DNA of 64,000 nucleotides from positions 1 to 64,000 of the forward strand of contig JADJFE010000017.1 of assembly GCA_016708725.1 (NCBI GenBank). The letters run 5' to 3'. The notes beneath the pieces were generated by a model, which was not told where the DNA came from, did no database searches, and saw only the letters and a program-made list of their open reading frames with translations. The translations under genes and the position numbers were made by a program. This DNA comes from Candidatus Aalborgicola bjergmarkensis (GTDB lineage Bacteria; Pseudomonadota; Gammaproteobacteria; Burkholderiales; Burkholderiaceae_C). Of this stretch, positions 29,106-37,143 are shown piece after piece; the first letter of the stretch is position 1; each line of letters begins with the position of its first letter.

Positions 29106-30612
29106 CAGCTTCAGTATGGGCTGGCGGGTAGCCCCACTAGCGATTTCGAAAAAGAGGTGCACCGTGAACACAATCTCAACGCCCAGACCACGTATTCCGG
29201 TAAACTGGCCGACAAGCCGATCTTCACTGACTTCGCCGAAGCCAGCAAGGAGGATCAGGCGCTTGTGGAGAAGTTGAATGCCGGACGAATCGGTACCGAC
29301 GGAACAGGAAAAGCGGTCAGCCCGAATACTCAGAGCGAGGGAACTCTCCGGGCAGATCGCATTGCAGCACGCATGGGCAAACGAGTCGTCTGGGTTACCG
29401 GACTCGCCGGAGATGGATTTAGCGACCCGGCAATTTCACGAGACGCCATCTTTCTCAACCCTGACAGCCAGCGATCTGTTCAAGTTTTAGTAGCCCATGA
29501 GTTGACTCATAACCTGGCTGCCCAATACCCTGAGCAATTCCGGGGGCTGATTGACGCCATTCGCCCAAACCTGAATCCAGAAGAATGGGCCGGATTTGTT
29601 GAACGCCAGCAGAAAGACTCGCTCGCGGCAACGGGAAAACTGTTGTCTCCCGCGACCCTTCGCTCGGAGATGGTCGCCAACCTCCTATCCGACTACGCTT
29701 ACCGTTCTCACGCCGATGCCGCAGGCGCTGAGTTCAGTGCGCGTGGTGGCAACTTCACCGGCTACGGCGGCTATCTGCGTGAAGGCACCCAGGCCAAGGT
29801 TGACATCAAGGAGGCACTCTACCACGAGGGAGCGCACTTCGGGACACTGACCGACCGCACAGGTCTCCCAAAAGGCCAACTGACGCTGTCTGGGGGAAGT
29901 GAAGGGCGCAAGCTCAACGCCCAGACCGAGCGCGGCAGGAAAATACCTTCCGGTACACTAGGCGACCCAATCTTCACTGACCGCGTTGCAGGCAGCAAGG
30001 AAGATCAGGCTCTTGTGGAGAAGCTAATTGAACGAGGACTCGCTGGAAGTGGAAGCCGAGCAGTTGCGCCTGTTAATCCGGGGGCGGCAGCGCTTCGAGC
30101 AGCTCGTGTGGCAGCCAGGTTTGATAAGCGAGTGGTCTGGGTTGAAGGACTTACTGAGTCCGGCCTCACGTTCAGAGGACTCGACGCAGGAGTCATCTTC
30201 CTTAACCCTGACAGCGGACGGTCTGCCCAAGTTCTAACGGCGCATGAACTGGCACACCAGATGGCTGGTGAAAACCAGCAGGCATTTGCTCGGCTTGCCC
30301 AGGCACTATCGAAGCTGGTTTCGCAAGAGGTGCGTGAGGCGTTCAGGAAGCGACACGATCCTGACGGCAAGATGAGTCCGGGTAGTCTTTGGCAGGAGAT
30401 GGCTGGCAACCTCGTAGCAGATTGGGCCTACCGCGCCATGAGCGACGACGTGCGTGCTGAAGATGCGGCGCTCGGCGAGCGCCAGGTTGCACAGATGCTG
30501 ACCGACAACGGGTACCATGAAGTGCAGCCCGGTGTGTGGAAACCTGAGAAGGCGTCGCTGTCTGGGGGAAGTGAAGGGCGTAAACTAAATGCTCAGACAG
30601 GAGAACCTGAAG
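28720..30612 (+). repeat. Three dispersed copies of a linker-coding DNA repeat
   Basis: Near-identical DNA encoding SGGSEGRKLNAQT occurs at about 28738-28786, 29880-29929 and 30556-30600, each sharing CTGTCTGGGGGAAGTGAAGG. The first two copies also share the upstream segment for TGLPKG. Conservation at the nucleotide level, not just the protein level, points to recent recombination between copies. Confidence 0.8.
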
Positions 30613-31445
30613 ATGGACGAGCCAGACTTATTACACGACTTGCAGATGATCGAAGAAGCGAGTTCGCTAATGTCGGAAAGAAAGGCGTCGCTGCTGGCAA
30701 AGTCGGAGCGGATTCGTTTGGCGCTTTCGGGAAGGACATCACGTACTTCTTCTATGACGACGGTGATTTTGCCCATACCTTCATCATCCCTGACCAATTC
30801 ATCCCACGACTTAAAGCCGCGTTGAATCAAATCAGTGCAGATAAAAAAGCCAACGCACTGCAGTTTTTTGCTGTGCAGCACGGGATGTACCATAAGGCCA
30901 ACGGTACGTTTGATACGTTCGGCCCCAGACGCGAGTACCCTGGCGGGAAACTAGCAGAGTCGATGGGCGTGCTGAGTGATGCAAACGGCACGACTCAGGC
31001 AGGTGAGCAACTGACCAGGATTGACGGGACAACTGACAGGCAGGTTGCTAGATTTCTCGCTACGTCACTGGCCTATGCAAAGCATGTCCTCGGCAAAGAC
31101 CAAATCCCCGTCAACTGGGAGCGCATTACAGGGGCAAACAAGAGCAAGACAGGCTCTGGCATATTCAACGCCCAAGAACAAGCAGGCCCCTCCCGTGTCG
31201 TTACTCAGGCTGAGATGGATCAAGCCCAGGCCGAAGCCGACAAGCTGTTCGGCAAAGGCGGCGTAAACCTAGAGTTTAGAAAAATCACCGGCTACTCCGG
31301 CGAATACATCAGTGCCACCGACACAATCGTCATCGCTACGACCGCAGCAGCGGGGACGATGAACACCCTGTACCACGAGGCTATGCACCTTCAGACAATT
31401 ATCAGAATGCCTCAAACTGCCGGTTTCACTTCGCCTTTGAACTGA
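29157..31445 (+). pseudogene. Repeat-built zincin 'polyvalent'-type protein, both ends truncated
   Basis: The 762-codon frame contains two similar modules (KPIFTDFAEASKEDQALVEK and DPIFTDRVAGSKEDQALVEK), each followed by a zinc-protease motif: HELTH at residues 114-118 and HELAH at 363-367. A third motif, HEAMH, lies at 740-744. Modules are joined by the linker LSGGSEGRKLNAQT. This matches the large multi-domain proteins that phages and conjugative elements inject or carry, in which metallopeptidase domains are common. The frame opens inside a linker (NLNAQT) with only a GTG and stops a few codons after HEAMH, where it runs into the xre gene. Both ends are therefore probably lost. A shortened protein may still be made. 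Confidence 0.65.
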
Positions 31446-31695
31446 TCTTGGGCGTGGGATGACAGGTCGACCGTTCAGTCTTGATGTAATCGAATAGGTC
31501 AAAGACGCTCATGCCAAGGGCATTCGCAATGACCTCAATGGCGTTCAGCGAAGGATTGGCTTGCCCGTTCTCAATGCGGCTCAAGTACGTTTGATAGAAG
31601 CCACACTTTTCACCAAACTCAACTTGACTCATGCCGGTCCCGTTACGCAGGGTGCGTATGCAGGAGCCAAATTGCTGAGATAGAGTTGGTTTCAC
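31426..31695 (-). CDS. XRE-family transcriptional regulator
   Basis: The 89-residue product is almost entirely a Cro/CI-type helix-turn-helix: IRTLRNGTGMSQVEFGEKCG, FYQTYLSRIENGQANPSLNA, IEVIANALGMSVFDLF. It is probably a repressor acting on the divergent promoter region 31696-31830, which drives the four-gene operon. Its 3' end overlaps the truncated 3' end of the polyvalent-protein frame by 20 bp. Confidence 0.88.
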   Translation of the reverse strand: MKPTLSQQFGSCIRTLRNGTGMSQVEFGEKCGFYQTYLSRIENGQANPSLNAIEVIANALGMSVFDLFDYIKTERSTCHPTPKISSKAK

Positions 31696-31830
31696 ACCTC
31701 TGAATATCTGAGTTATGCTCTAAATCGCATAAACACTAATTCATATAAAATGTGTGCTGCCGTCGCTTCGGCTGGTAGGCATCGTTGGATGCAGCAAGTT
31801 TCTTGTCGAATTCAAAATGGGGTGGGAATC

Positions 31831-32034
31831 ATGAGTCTTTCTCTGGATGATCTCAAGGGCGAATTCCGTGAGGGTTACCTGCGTACAGAAGAGGTTCTGA
31901 GCGGAATGGATACATACATCTCCAAGCTCGAAAGGCGAATCGTTGCGCTGGAAGGGCAGATGGCGGCATTAACTGCTGCACTCTATGAAGATGGACCTCC
32001 GGCTGTGCTGCCGCCAAAAATCTTTGTTGGATGA
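31831..32034 (+). CDS. Small coiled-coil protein, first gene of an uncharacterised operon
   Basis: The 67-residue protein (MSLSLDDLKGEFREGYLRTE) contains a heptad-patterned helix (ISKLERRIVALEGQMAALTA). The ATG at 31831 follows GGTGGGA. Its stop overlaps the next start by 4 bp (ATGA), so it belongs to the operon 31831-34704. It is probably a small partner or regulator, but the family is not recognised. Confidence 0.65.
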   Translation: MSLSLDDLKGEFREGYLRTEEVLSGMDTYISKLERRIVALEGQMAALTAALYEDGPPAVLPPKIFVG

Positions 32035-33017
32035 CATCCATGGGACATTCCTACCTTGACGATCTGCGGGCGCGCTATAGCCAATACAGCAGCGGTGAAA
32101 TCGACCCTATGGGCGATCTTCAAACCCGTTACCGGCAGTACAAAAATACCCGAGCACTTGACTTGGCCGCAGTAGCGCTCAGTTTGGGTATACAGCCGGA
32201 AAGCAGCGATGCGATGGACCCGCTTGCGTTGAAGGCCCTGCACGACACCAATCCTAACTTTGACCCTGGTAATGTGGGTGGCTACTCTGATCAGGAATGG
32301 ATGGGGATCGTTAACAGTGCCAAAGGCAAGTATTTTGAGTACCTCGTCGTTGATGAATTGAATGCGGGGGGCACCGTAGGTGACTTGATGCTGCCAGATG
32401 GCTACTCCGCGCACTTGGCGACCTCAATGACGCAGCCGGGCTGGGATATGCAAATCGTGGATGGGCATGGCGATGTAGCCGAACTCTTGCAACTAAAGGC
32501 CACTGAAAGCGTTGGCTATCTTCACGACACGCTGGTGCGTTACCCAGACATTTCTATTCTGACAACCGGCGAAGTGGCGACCAGCCTCGGGCCGAATTCC
32601 ATGGTGCTTGACTCCAAAATGTCAGAAGCTGATTTGGAACACGCAATCAATTCGACGGCAGTTGGTCTCGATCACGGATACCTCGATGAATTTTGGGACA
32701 ATTTTCATCCGCTCATGCCGCTGCTGACCATCGTAGCTACCCAGGGCTATCAGGTGGTCATGAATAAGCAACAGGTCAGCGGAGCAATGGAGGTAGCGAA
32801 AGCACGGGCCGCCCGTGGAATGATTGCCAGTGGTGCAGGTGCTCTTGCCAAGACGTTGACTGGAAGTTGGCTCGTGTCGGCACTGTGTGCCGTGACAGCC
32901 GGAATGTTCTTTGACCGCGCTCAAAACATTGATGATTTGATGGCAGCCATGAGGTCAAGGAACCAGTTGATGGCGGCCAGAGCAAAGCACTATCAAATTT
33001 TATTATCGGGGACATAG
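32031..33017 (+). CDS. Unknown protein with PD-(D/E)xK-like nuclease signature and C-terminal membrane segment
   Basis: The 328-residue product has a central segment arranged like restriction-endonuclease-fold proteins: AKGKYFEYLVVDEL (conserved Glu in the first helix), PGWDMQIVDG (Asp) and AELLQLKATES (Q-x-K). A hydrophobic region (ARGMIASGAGALAKTLTGSW, LVSALCAVTAGMFF) near residues 263-297 probably spans the membrane. The N terminus contains two RYSQY/RYRQY-type repeats. It overlaps the upstream gene by 4 bp and is separated from the next by 2 bp. The nuclease reading is inferred from the motif pattern only. Confidence 0.65.
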   Translation: MTSMGHSYLDDLRARYSQYSSGEIDPMGDLQTRYRQYKNTRALDLAAVALSLGIQPESSDAMDPLALKALHDTNPNFDPGNVGGYSDQEWMGIVNSAKGKYFEYLVVDELNAGGTVGDLMLPDGYSAHLATSMTQPGWDMQIVDGHGDVAELLQLKATESVGYLHDTLVRYPDISILTTGEVATSLGPNSMVLDSKMSEADLEHAINSTAVGLDHGYLDEFWDNFHPLMPLLTIVATQGYQVVMNKQQVSGAMEVAKARAARGMIASGAGALAKTLTGSWLVSALCAVTAGMFFDRAQNIDDLMAAMRSRNQLMAARAKHYQILLSGT

Positions 33018-33019
33018 CC

Positions 33020-33985
33020 ATGGGTTTCGCGGCTTTCATGGGAGGTCTGTTCTCGACGCTCAAGTTCATAGGCCGTTCGCTGGGCCATGTAGCAGCACCT
33101 GTAGTCAAAGCCATCGTTCAGGGTGCCAGAGATTTTGTGAACGGAGTTGTGATCGGTTTCAATGAAGGCATGCGGGATGAACCCAAATCAGCTCAAGAAC
33201 GCAATGAACGCGAGTTGCAGCAAGTCAATGAAGAAATAATGGCGCTGCGCGAAATACACAAAAGACAAGGCGGCTTAAATGACCAACAGAAAAGACGACA
33301 TGCGATCCTAAAAGAGCGACGAGATGTATTGAATCAGGAAATTTCTGCCATCGACAAATTTTCGACGGCGGAAGAAATCGTCCAAGAGGGGAAAAACTAT
33401 CACCCTATCGTGATCAGCGACGCTAACGCGCACATCTTGCAATACCACGTCGGGCAGAGCGCTTACAACAAGCTGTGCCAGTGCGGACGGGTCATGGTCT
33501 TGCAGTGGAATCGAAGCGTCGCCACCGCCGGTCTCAATGATTTCTTTTGGGGCTGCTCGGGGTACTACATCAAAGTCGATGGCCGATCAGTGTGCCACCG
33601 CACGCAGAAGTTGACGACGGATGATCTAAATCTATTTGCCAATCTGAACCGCCCAGAGTTTGAAATTGACTCGGCATCGTTGACACGCGAAACGATAAAC
33701 CCGGTGAGGGCACGCCGCATACGCCAAGCCTTGGACAGCATCAAAGGGGCGCAGCAGTCCGAGAGGATTGGCATCGCCACCTACCGCTGTCCGGTCCATG
33801 GGGAAAGCCTACGGCTAAGACGAAAAAACCAATCGTCAGACCAACTACTTGATGAATACTTTTTAGGGTGTCCACGCTGGTTGCCCGACAACGCAGGTTG
33901 CAATTTCTTGGTAAAACTGAAGTCGGCAGCGCAAATTAGTAGCGTGTTGGATTCGGAGCAACGTCAGGGAGTTTTGAGTGTTTGA
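33020..33985 (+). CDS. Unknown protein with amphipathic N terminus, coiled coil and two zinc-ribbon-like modules
   Basis: The 321-residue product starts with a glycine-rich amphipathic or membrane-associating segment (MGFAAFMGGLFSTLKFIGRS) followed by a charged coiled coil (ERELQQVNEEIMALREIHKR). Two modules recall topoisomerase C-terminal zinc fingers: LCQCGRVMVLQWN...FFWGCSGYY near 155-185, and YRCPVHGESLRLR...YFLGCPRW...GCNFLVKL near 256-305. Such fingers bind single-stranded nucleic acid in topoisomerase I. It is the third gene of the tightly packed operon. Confidence 0.62.
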   Translation: MGFAAFMGGLFSTLKFIGRSLGHVAAPVVKAIVQGARDFVNGVVIGFNEGMRDEPKSAQERNERELQQVNEEIMALREIHKRQGGLNDQQKRRHAILKERRDVLNQEISAIDKFSTAEEIVQEGKNYHPIVISDANAHILQYHVGQSAYNKLCQCGRVMVLQWNRSVATAGLNDFFWGCSGYYIKVDGRSVCHRTQKLTTDDLNLFANLNRPEFEIDSASLTRETINPVRARRIRQALDSIKGAQQSERIGIATYRCPVHGESLRLRRKNQSSDQLLDEYFLGCPRWLPDNAGCNFLVKLKSAAQISSVLDSEQRQGVLSV

Positions 33986-34704
33986 CTTGGTTAGTTCGGC
34001 TTTCGTCCCTGAGCTGTAAGCCCGAAAAAATTGAAAGTGGGAGGAACTTGACTAAGGCAATTATCGAATCAGGGTGGATCATTCAGCACATGCAAACGAT
34101 ACCTTGGAGTTTGTGCGTCGGAGCCAGAATTGTGATGGACTCTGGCAAGTACCTGAATCTGGAAGAGGTAATCGAACGCAGTTGGCCTGCGGGGCCTTTG
34201 TTTCGGGTCAGTTATGTTGAATCTGGAAAAACCAAACTATGCACTTACAACTTTCAGGCGTTTTGTAGTGGCCTTCTAAGAGACATTGAGGTCGCAGAGC
34301 ATTTGGCCGTTGAAATCGAATCTATGACTTCTGTGCTTCAAGTTGAGCTAGAAAAAAAAGCTCTGGCAGAGCGGGATAGGAAGGCCGCTGAAGACGCAAG
34401 ACCGAGGTGGTCAGAGATGTTGCGTCAGGCTGCGCTGACAGAACGGGATAGAAAGGTCGCTGAAACGGAAGCGCTAGCTGGACTCACCATTGAGGAAAGG
34501 CACGCTCTGTTCTTGCGAAAAATGGGGCGTACCAATCATGGCGTACAAGCAGCCAATTCAACCAAGGTAAAGCGAGTTACCCATTGTTATTCTTGCAGGA
34601 ATCAACTTGACAGTCAGGTGGACATCGAATGCTCGGCGTGTCAGTGGATTCTCTGTACCTGTGGAGCTTGTGGCTGTGGATGGACTCCCAAGGCTTTCTC
34701 ATAA
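33982..34704 (+). CDS. Unknown protein with C-terminal zinc ribbon
   Basis: A TTG start at 33982 overlaps the previous stop (TTGA), giving 240 residues. There is a charged helical region with an internal repeat (ALAERDRKAAED and ALTERDRKVAET) and a cysteine-rich C terminus (HCYSCRNQL, then IECSACQWILCTCGACGCGW) with nine cysteines. This looks like a zinc ribbon next to a Cys-rich cap. It is the last gene of the operon. If translation began at the next ATG (34090) the product would lose 36 residues. No family name is known to me. Confidence 0.6.
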   Translation: MTWLVRLSSLSCKPEKIESGRNLTKAIIESGWIIQHMQTIPWSLCVGARIVMDSGKYLNLEEVIERSWPAGPLFRVSYVESGKTKLCTYNFQAFCSGLLRDIEVAEHLAVEIESMTSVLQVELEKKALAERDRKAAEDARPRWSEMLRQAALTERDRKVAETEALAGLTIEERHALFLRKMGRTNHGVQAANSTKVKRVTHCYSCRNQLDSQVDIECSACQWILCTCGACGCGWTPKAFS

Positions 34705-34939
34705 AAATTTCACTTGCAAAAGCATCGATTCCAAGTGGCCGGGCACATCAATAAACCGTGCCTATCCGGTTCGTTGCCAAAAATCGAAGTCGTTTGAGAC
34801 GGTGTCGCCATTTATGGGATGCCGTCCCCATTTGCGACTAAAACATACCGTTTCAGCTCCCCACGAGGGGATTTCGCGGACCATCGTGGGATTGGCGGTG
34901 TATGTGAACTTAATTGGCAACGAACCGGATAGGCATGCT
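34705..34939. other. Convergent intergenic region without a clear gene
   Basis: The region lies between the end of the four-gene operon and the end of the minus-strand NADAR cassette. A minus-strand frame ending at 34762 (with NDFDFWQRTG) is open but has no good start after the upstream stop; it could be a very small gene using TTG at 34920. No terminator is obvious. Confidence 0.3.
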
Positions 34940-35203
34940 TCAATTCGGTTTCCATTTCTCGTCAATTGCTTCAGAGATAACCTGCTTCGGATCAATGCCA
35001 ATTTGGCTCAACTTGCTTTCGTATGCAGCGATATGCCACCAAGGACAACTTGGATCATCACAAGGTCTGTCAGGGGCTCCTTCGTGCTCGAATAGCAGAT
35101 GGAAGCACAGCCAGTGCATTTGCTCCTGCACATCGTATGACCCAAGGGTCGCAACGACTGGTTTCCCGCAATGCTTGCACAACTTGTCGTTGGTGGATTC
35201 CAT
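34940..35203 (-). CDS. Small zinc-ribbon protein
   Basis: The 87-residue product starts MESTNDKLCKHCGKPVV (CxxC), continues MHWLCFHLLFEHEGAP and has a second Cys pair in CDDPSCPWWH. Four to five conserved cysteines and histidines suggest a structural zinc site. It follows the 35226 gene after 22 bp on the same strand and probably belongs to the NADAR cassette. Its function is unknown. Confidence 0.55.
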   Translation of the reverse strand: MESTNDKLCKHCGKPVVATLGSYDVQEQMHWLCFHLLFEHEGAPDRPCDDPSCPWWHIAAYESKLSQIGIDPKQVISEAIDEKWKPN

Positions 35204-35225
35204 TGGTATTGCCTGATGAATCATC

Positions 35226-35639
35226 TCAGGGAGATGGTGCTGACCCAGTCGACGTAGCGTCCCTTTGGATCGCGTTGATAGGCCCGATTCCCTCAGCGGG
35301 GGGATCAATCAGTTGATGATTCTCGACATGTTTGCCTACCCAAACCTTTCCACGTTCGTCCGTCAAGGAAACAACAATGCGTGACTGTGTGTATCTTTGC
35401 AACCAAACATCACCGAAAGTTGCCTCAAGTGTTGCCTCCTGGAGTTCTATACGCATGGGGTCAGACATTATCTGCGCTAGGTTCTCGCTGCAATACTGAG
35501 CAAGGGTTCTATTGCGTGCCACATCAAATTGATTGGTGCTAATGGCACCGGTCAACAAGTCGATACACACCGTTTGGATGTCACTCGACCATGCCACGTA
35601 TGCAAAGTGAGCTGCACTCACGCTGAACTTTTGAGCCAT
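35226..35639 (-). CDS. Hypothetical protein in NADAR cassette
   Basis: The 137-residue product starts MAQKFSVSAAHFAYVAWSSD; an in-frame ATG at 35678 would add 13 residues. It contains ATFGDVWLQRYTQSRIVVSL followed by TDERGKVWVGKHVENHQLID, which suggests a small beta-rich domain. It lies between the NADAR gene and the zinc-ribbon gene on the same strand with short spacing. No family is recognised. Confidence 0.5.
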   Translation of the reverse strand: MAQKFSVSAAHFAYVAWSSDIQTVCIDLLTGAISTNQFDVARNRTLAQYCSENLAQIMSDPMRIELQEATLEATFGDVWLQRYTQSRIVVSLTDERGKVWVGKHVENHQLIDPPAEGIGPINAIQRDATSTGSAPSP

Positions 35640-35698
35640 AGATACGGCCACACCGATGAGCTGACGCCGCCTGCCCATTAACTTATCAAATCAATAGA

Positions 35699-36244
35699 TC
35701 AGGCATCACGGCGTACCTGCATGAGCGCAAAGCCCAGGAGATTGAGACCCTGCCACTGATTTGGATTACTGGCCCTTTCATCATCACGAGCCAAGCCAAT
35801 ACCCCAAATCTTGTCTACCGGACTTGCCTCGACAAGAATATGATCCCCTGTTTGCCGAAGATACTGCCCTAGCTCGGCGTTTTGCGTGAACTTGGCTTGG
35901 CTGGCGCGAACGACAATGGGAAATCTGTGTTGCAGCCAAGTTGCTTCATCAAAGCCGCGCACTTGCCGCCCCAAGGCTTTTGCAGCGCCTGGGTTTGGGG
36001 CTTGAAGAACTTGCTCCTTGGTTGCCTGGTCGCCGAAAATGGAAGCCTTCTCAGCCATCATGAAATGCTCTGCCGTTGGATACCGCTGCCCATCGACGAC
36101 GAATGAGGCGCCGTACCATTGGCTGAAACAGGAGGCCGTAATGCCATACCTGCCAGGTTGATGGCCCCAGAAGTAGACGAACTTGAGATGCTCTCCTGCG
36201 TTGAAGCGAGATCGTAAGCCTTCAAGTAGTTGTGAGTCGTCCAT
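35699..36244 (-). CDS. NADAR (YbiA-like) family protein
   Basis: NADAR proteins are N-glycosidases acting on riboflavin precursors or on ADP-ribosylated guanosine; some serve as antitoxins to DarT-type ADP-ribosyltransferases. The 181-residue product shows the family signature: FWGHQPG, CFSQWYGASFVVDGQRYPTA, EHFMMAEKA, GRQVRGFDEATW, AKFTQNAELGQYLRQTGD, and VEASPVDKIWGIGLARDD. The ATG at 36244 sits just after GGGAGG. A GTG at 36268 is a possible alternative. No DarT-like gene is recognised nearby. Confidence 0.88.
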   Translation of the reverse strand: MDDSQLLEGLRSRFNAGEHLKFVYFWGHQPGRYGITASCFSQWYGASFVVDGQRYPTAEHFMMAEKASIFGDQATKEQVLQAPNPGAAKALGRQVRGFDEATWLQHRFPIVVRASQAKFTQNAELGQYLRQTGDHILVEASPVDKIWGIGLARDDERASNPNQWQGLNLLGFALMQVRRDA

Positions 36245-36339
36245 ATCCCTCCCATTGACACCCGACACCCAGCTAAAGGGCTCGCCGCGTCTGGCCCGCC
36301 CATCTGGAGCACAGATTTGGACCGCGAATGGTAGCCACC

Positions 36340-36540
36340 TTACCTACCCCTCTTGTATTGTCCATCATGCAGCGGCGGTGGCGGCGGAATAGACCCTTGC
36401 TCGGAGTAGCGATGGCCCCAGTGCCCATGCCCATGCCCATGCCCGCGCCCATACGGTAACGGCGATATTACACAACCAGATACAGTCAAACCAAGGACTG
36501 CAATACGGCTGAACTTCAGAATCTGGCGAACGAAACGCAT
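36340..36540 (-). CDS. Small putative lipoprotein
   Basis: The 66-residue product has a signal peptide with a lipobox (IAVLGLTVSGC), followed by a His/Gly-rich stretch (GRGHGHGHGHWGHRY) and a proline run. The His-rich tail could bind metal. It is divergent from umuDC. A start 12 bp upstream (36552) is also possible. The identification rests only on the lipobox. Confidence 0.5.
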   Translation of the reverse strand: MRFVRQILKFSRIAVLGLTVSGCVISPLPYGRGHGHGHGHWGHRYSEQGSIPPPPPLHDGQYKRGR

Positions 36541-36681
36541 TGAGCACTCCATTGTGAAATTAGATTCACGTGATGTACCAACGCAGGCCAGCCAGTTTCG
36601 TTGACCGAGGTGAATTGACTGCGGCGCATGCTGCACAGCACCATCCATCAGCGTCCTCTATTGGGTTGGTGTCAGCTTATA

Positions 36682-36697
36682 CTGTATGGATGTACAG
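36682..36697 (+). promoter_or_regulatory. LexA (SOS) box upstream of umuD
   Basis: CTGTATGGATGTACAG fits the SOS box (CTGT-N8-ACAG) exactly at both half-sites. It lies 32 bp before the preferred umuD start and overlaps the in-frame ATG at 36690, which argues against that upstream start. Confidence 0.85.
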
Positions 36698-36728
36698 CAT
36701 TCAATATCCTGTCACGATTACATCTCCA

Positions 36729-37139
36729 ATGCCTTTGTCGGCGCGGGGCTGGCCGGTATGTGTTCTTGATGTACGAATTCCAGCAGGCTTCCCTTCACCA
36801 GCAGAAGACCACAGTGCCAAGCGTATCGACGTGCTGGAGCATCTGGTCAAACATCCCCAGGCCACCTACCAGATGCAGGTGCGCGGCGAGTCGATGCGCG
36901 AAGCTGGAATCCATGACGGTGATGTGGTTCTGGTGGATAAAGCCATCACGCCCCGTTCCGGCCAGATAGTGGTTGCTGTAGTCGATGGCGAATTCACCAT
37001 CAAGCAACTGTGGCTCAAAGCTGGACGCATGAAGCTCAAGGCCGCCAATCCAACCTTCCCTGACATCGTTCCCAAGGATGGACAAAGCATCGATGTCTGG
37101 GGCGTAGTGATAGCCAGCATCACCGTGCATCGGACCTGA
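36729..37139 (+). CDS. umuD: DNA polymerase V subunit UmuD (S24 self-cleaving)
   Basis: UmuD is cleaved with RecA help to UmuD', which activates the translesion polymerase UmuC. The 136-residue product has the cleavage region (RIPAGFPSPAEDHS, Ala-Gly bond), the catalytic Ser in RGESMREAGI and the catalytic Lys in EFTIKQL, with GIHDGDVVLVDKA between them. The start at 36729 was chosen because the upstream ATG lies inside the LexA box and the resulting length matches E. coli UmuD. umuC begins 4 bp downstream. Confidence 0.92.
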   Translation: MPLSARGWPVCVLDVRIPAGFPSPAEDHSAKRIDVLEHLVKHPQATYQMQVRGESMREAGIHDGDVVLVDKAITPRSGQIVVAVVDGEFTIKQLWLKAGRMKLKAANPTFPDIVPKDGQSIDVWGVVIASITVHRT

Positions 37140-37143
37140 AACC

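Noticed and set aside
32031..34704. Assignment of the four-gene operon to a named defence system
   Set aside because: No protein shows motifs specific enough for any known system. Naming one would be invention.
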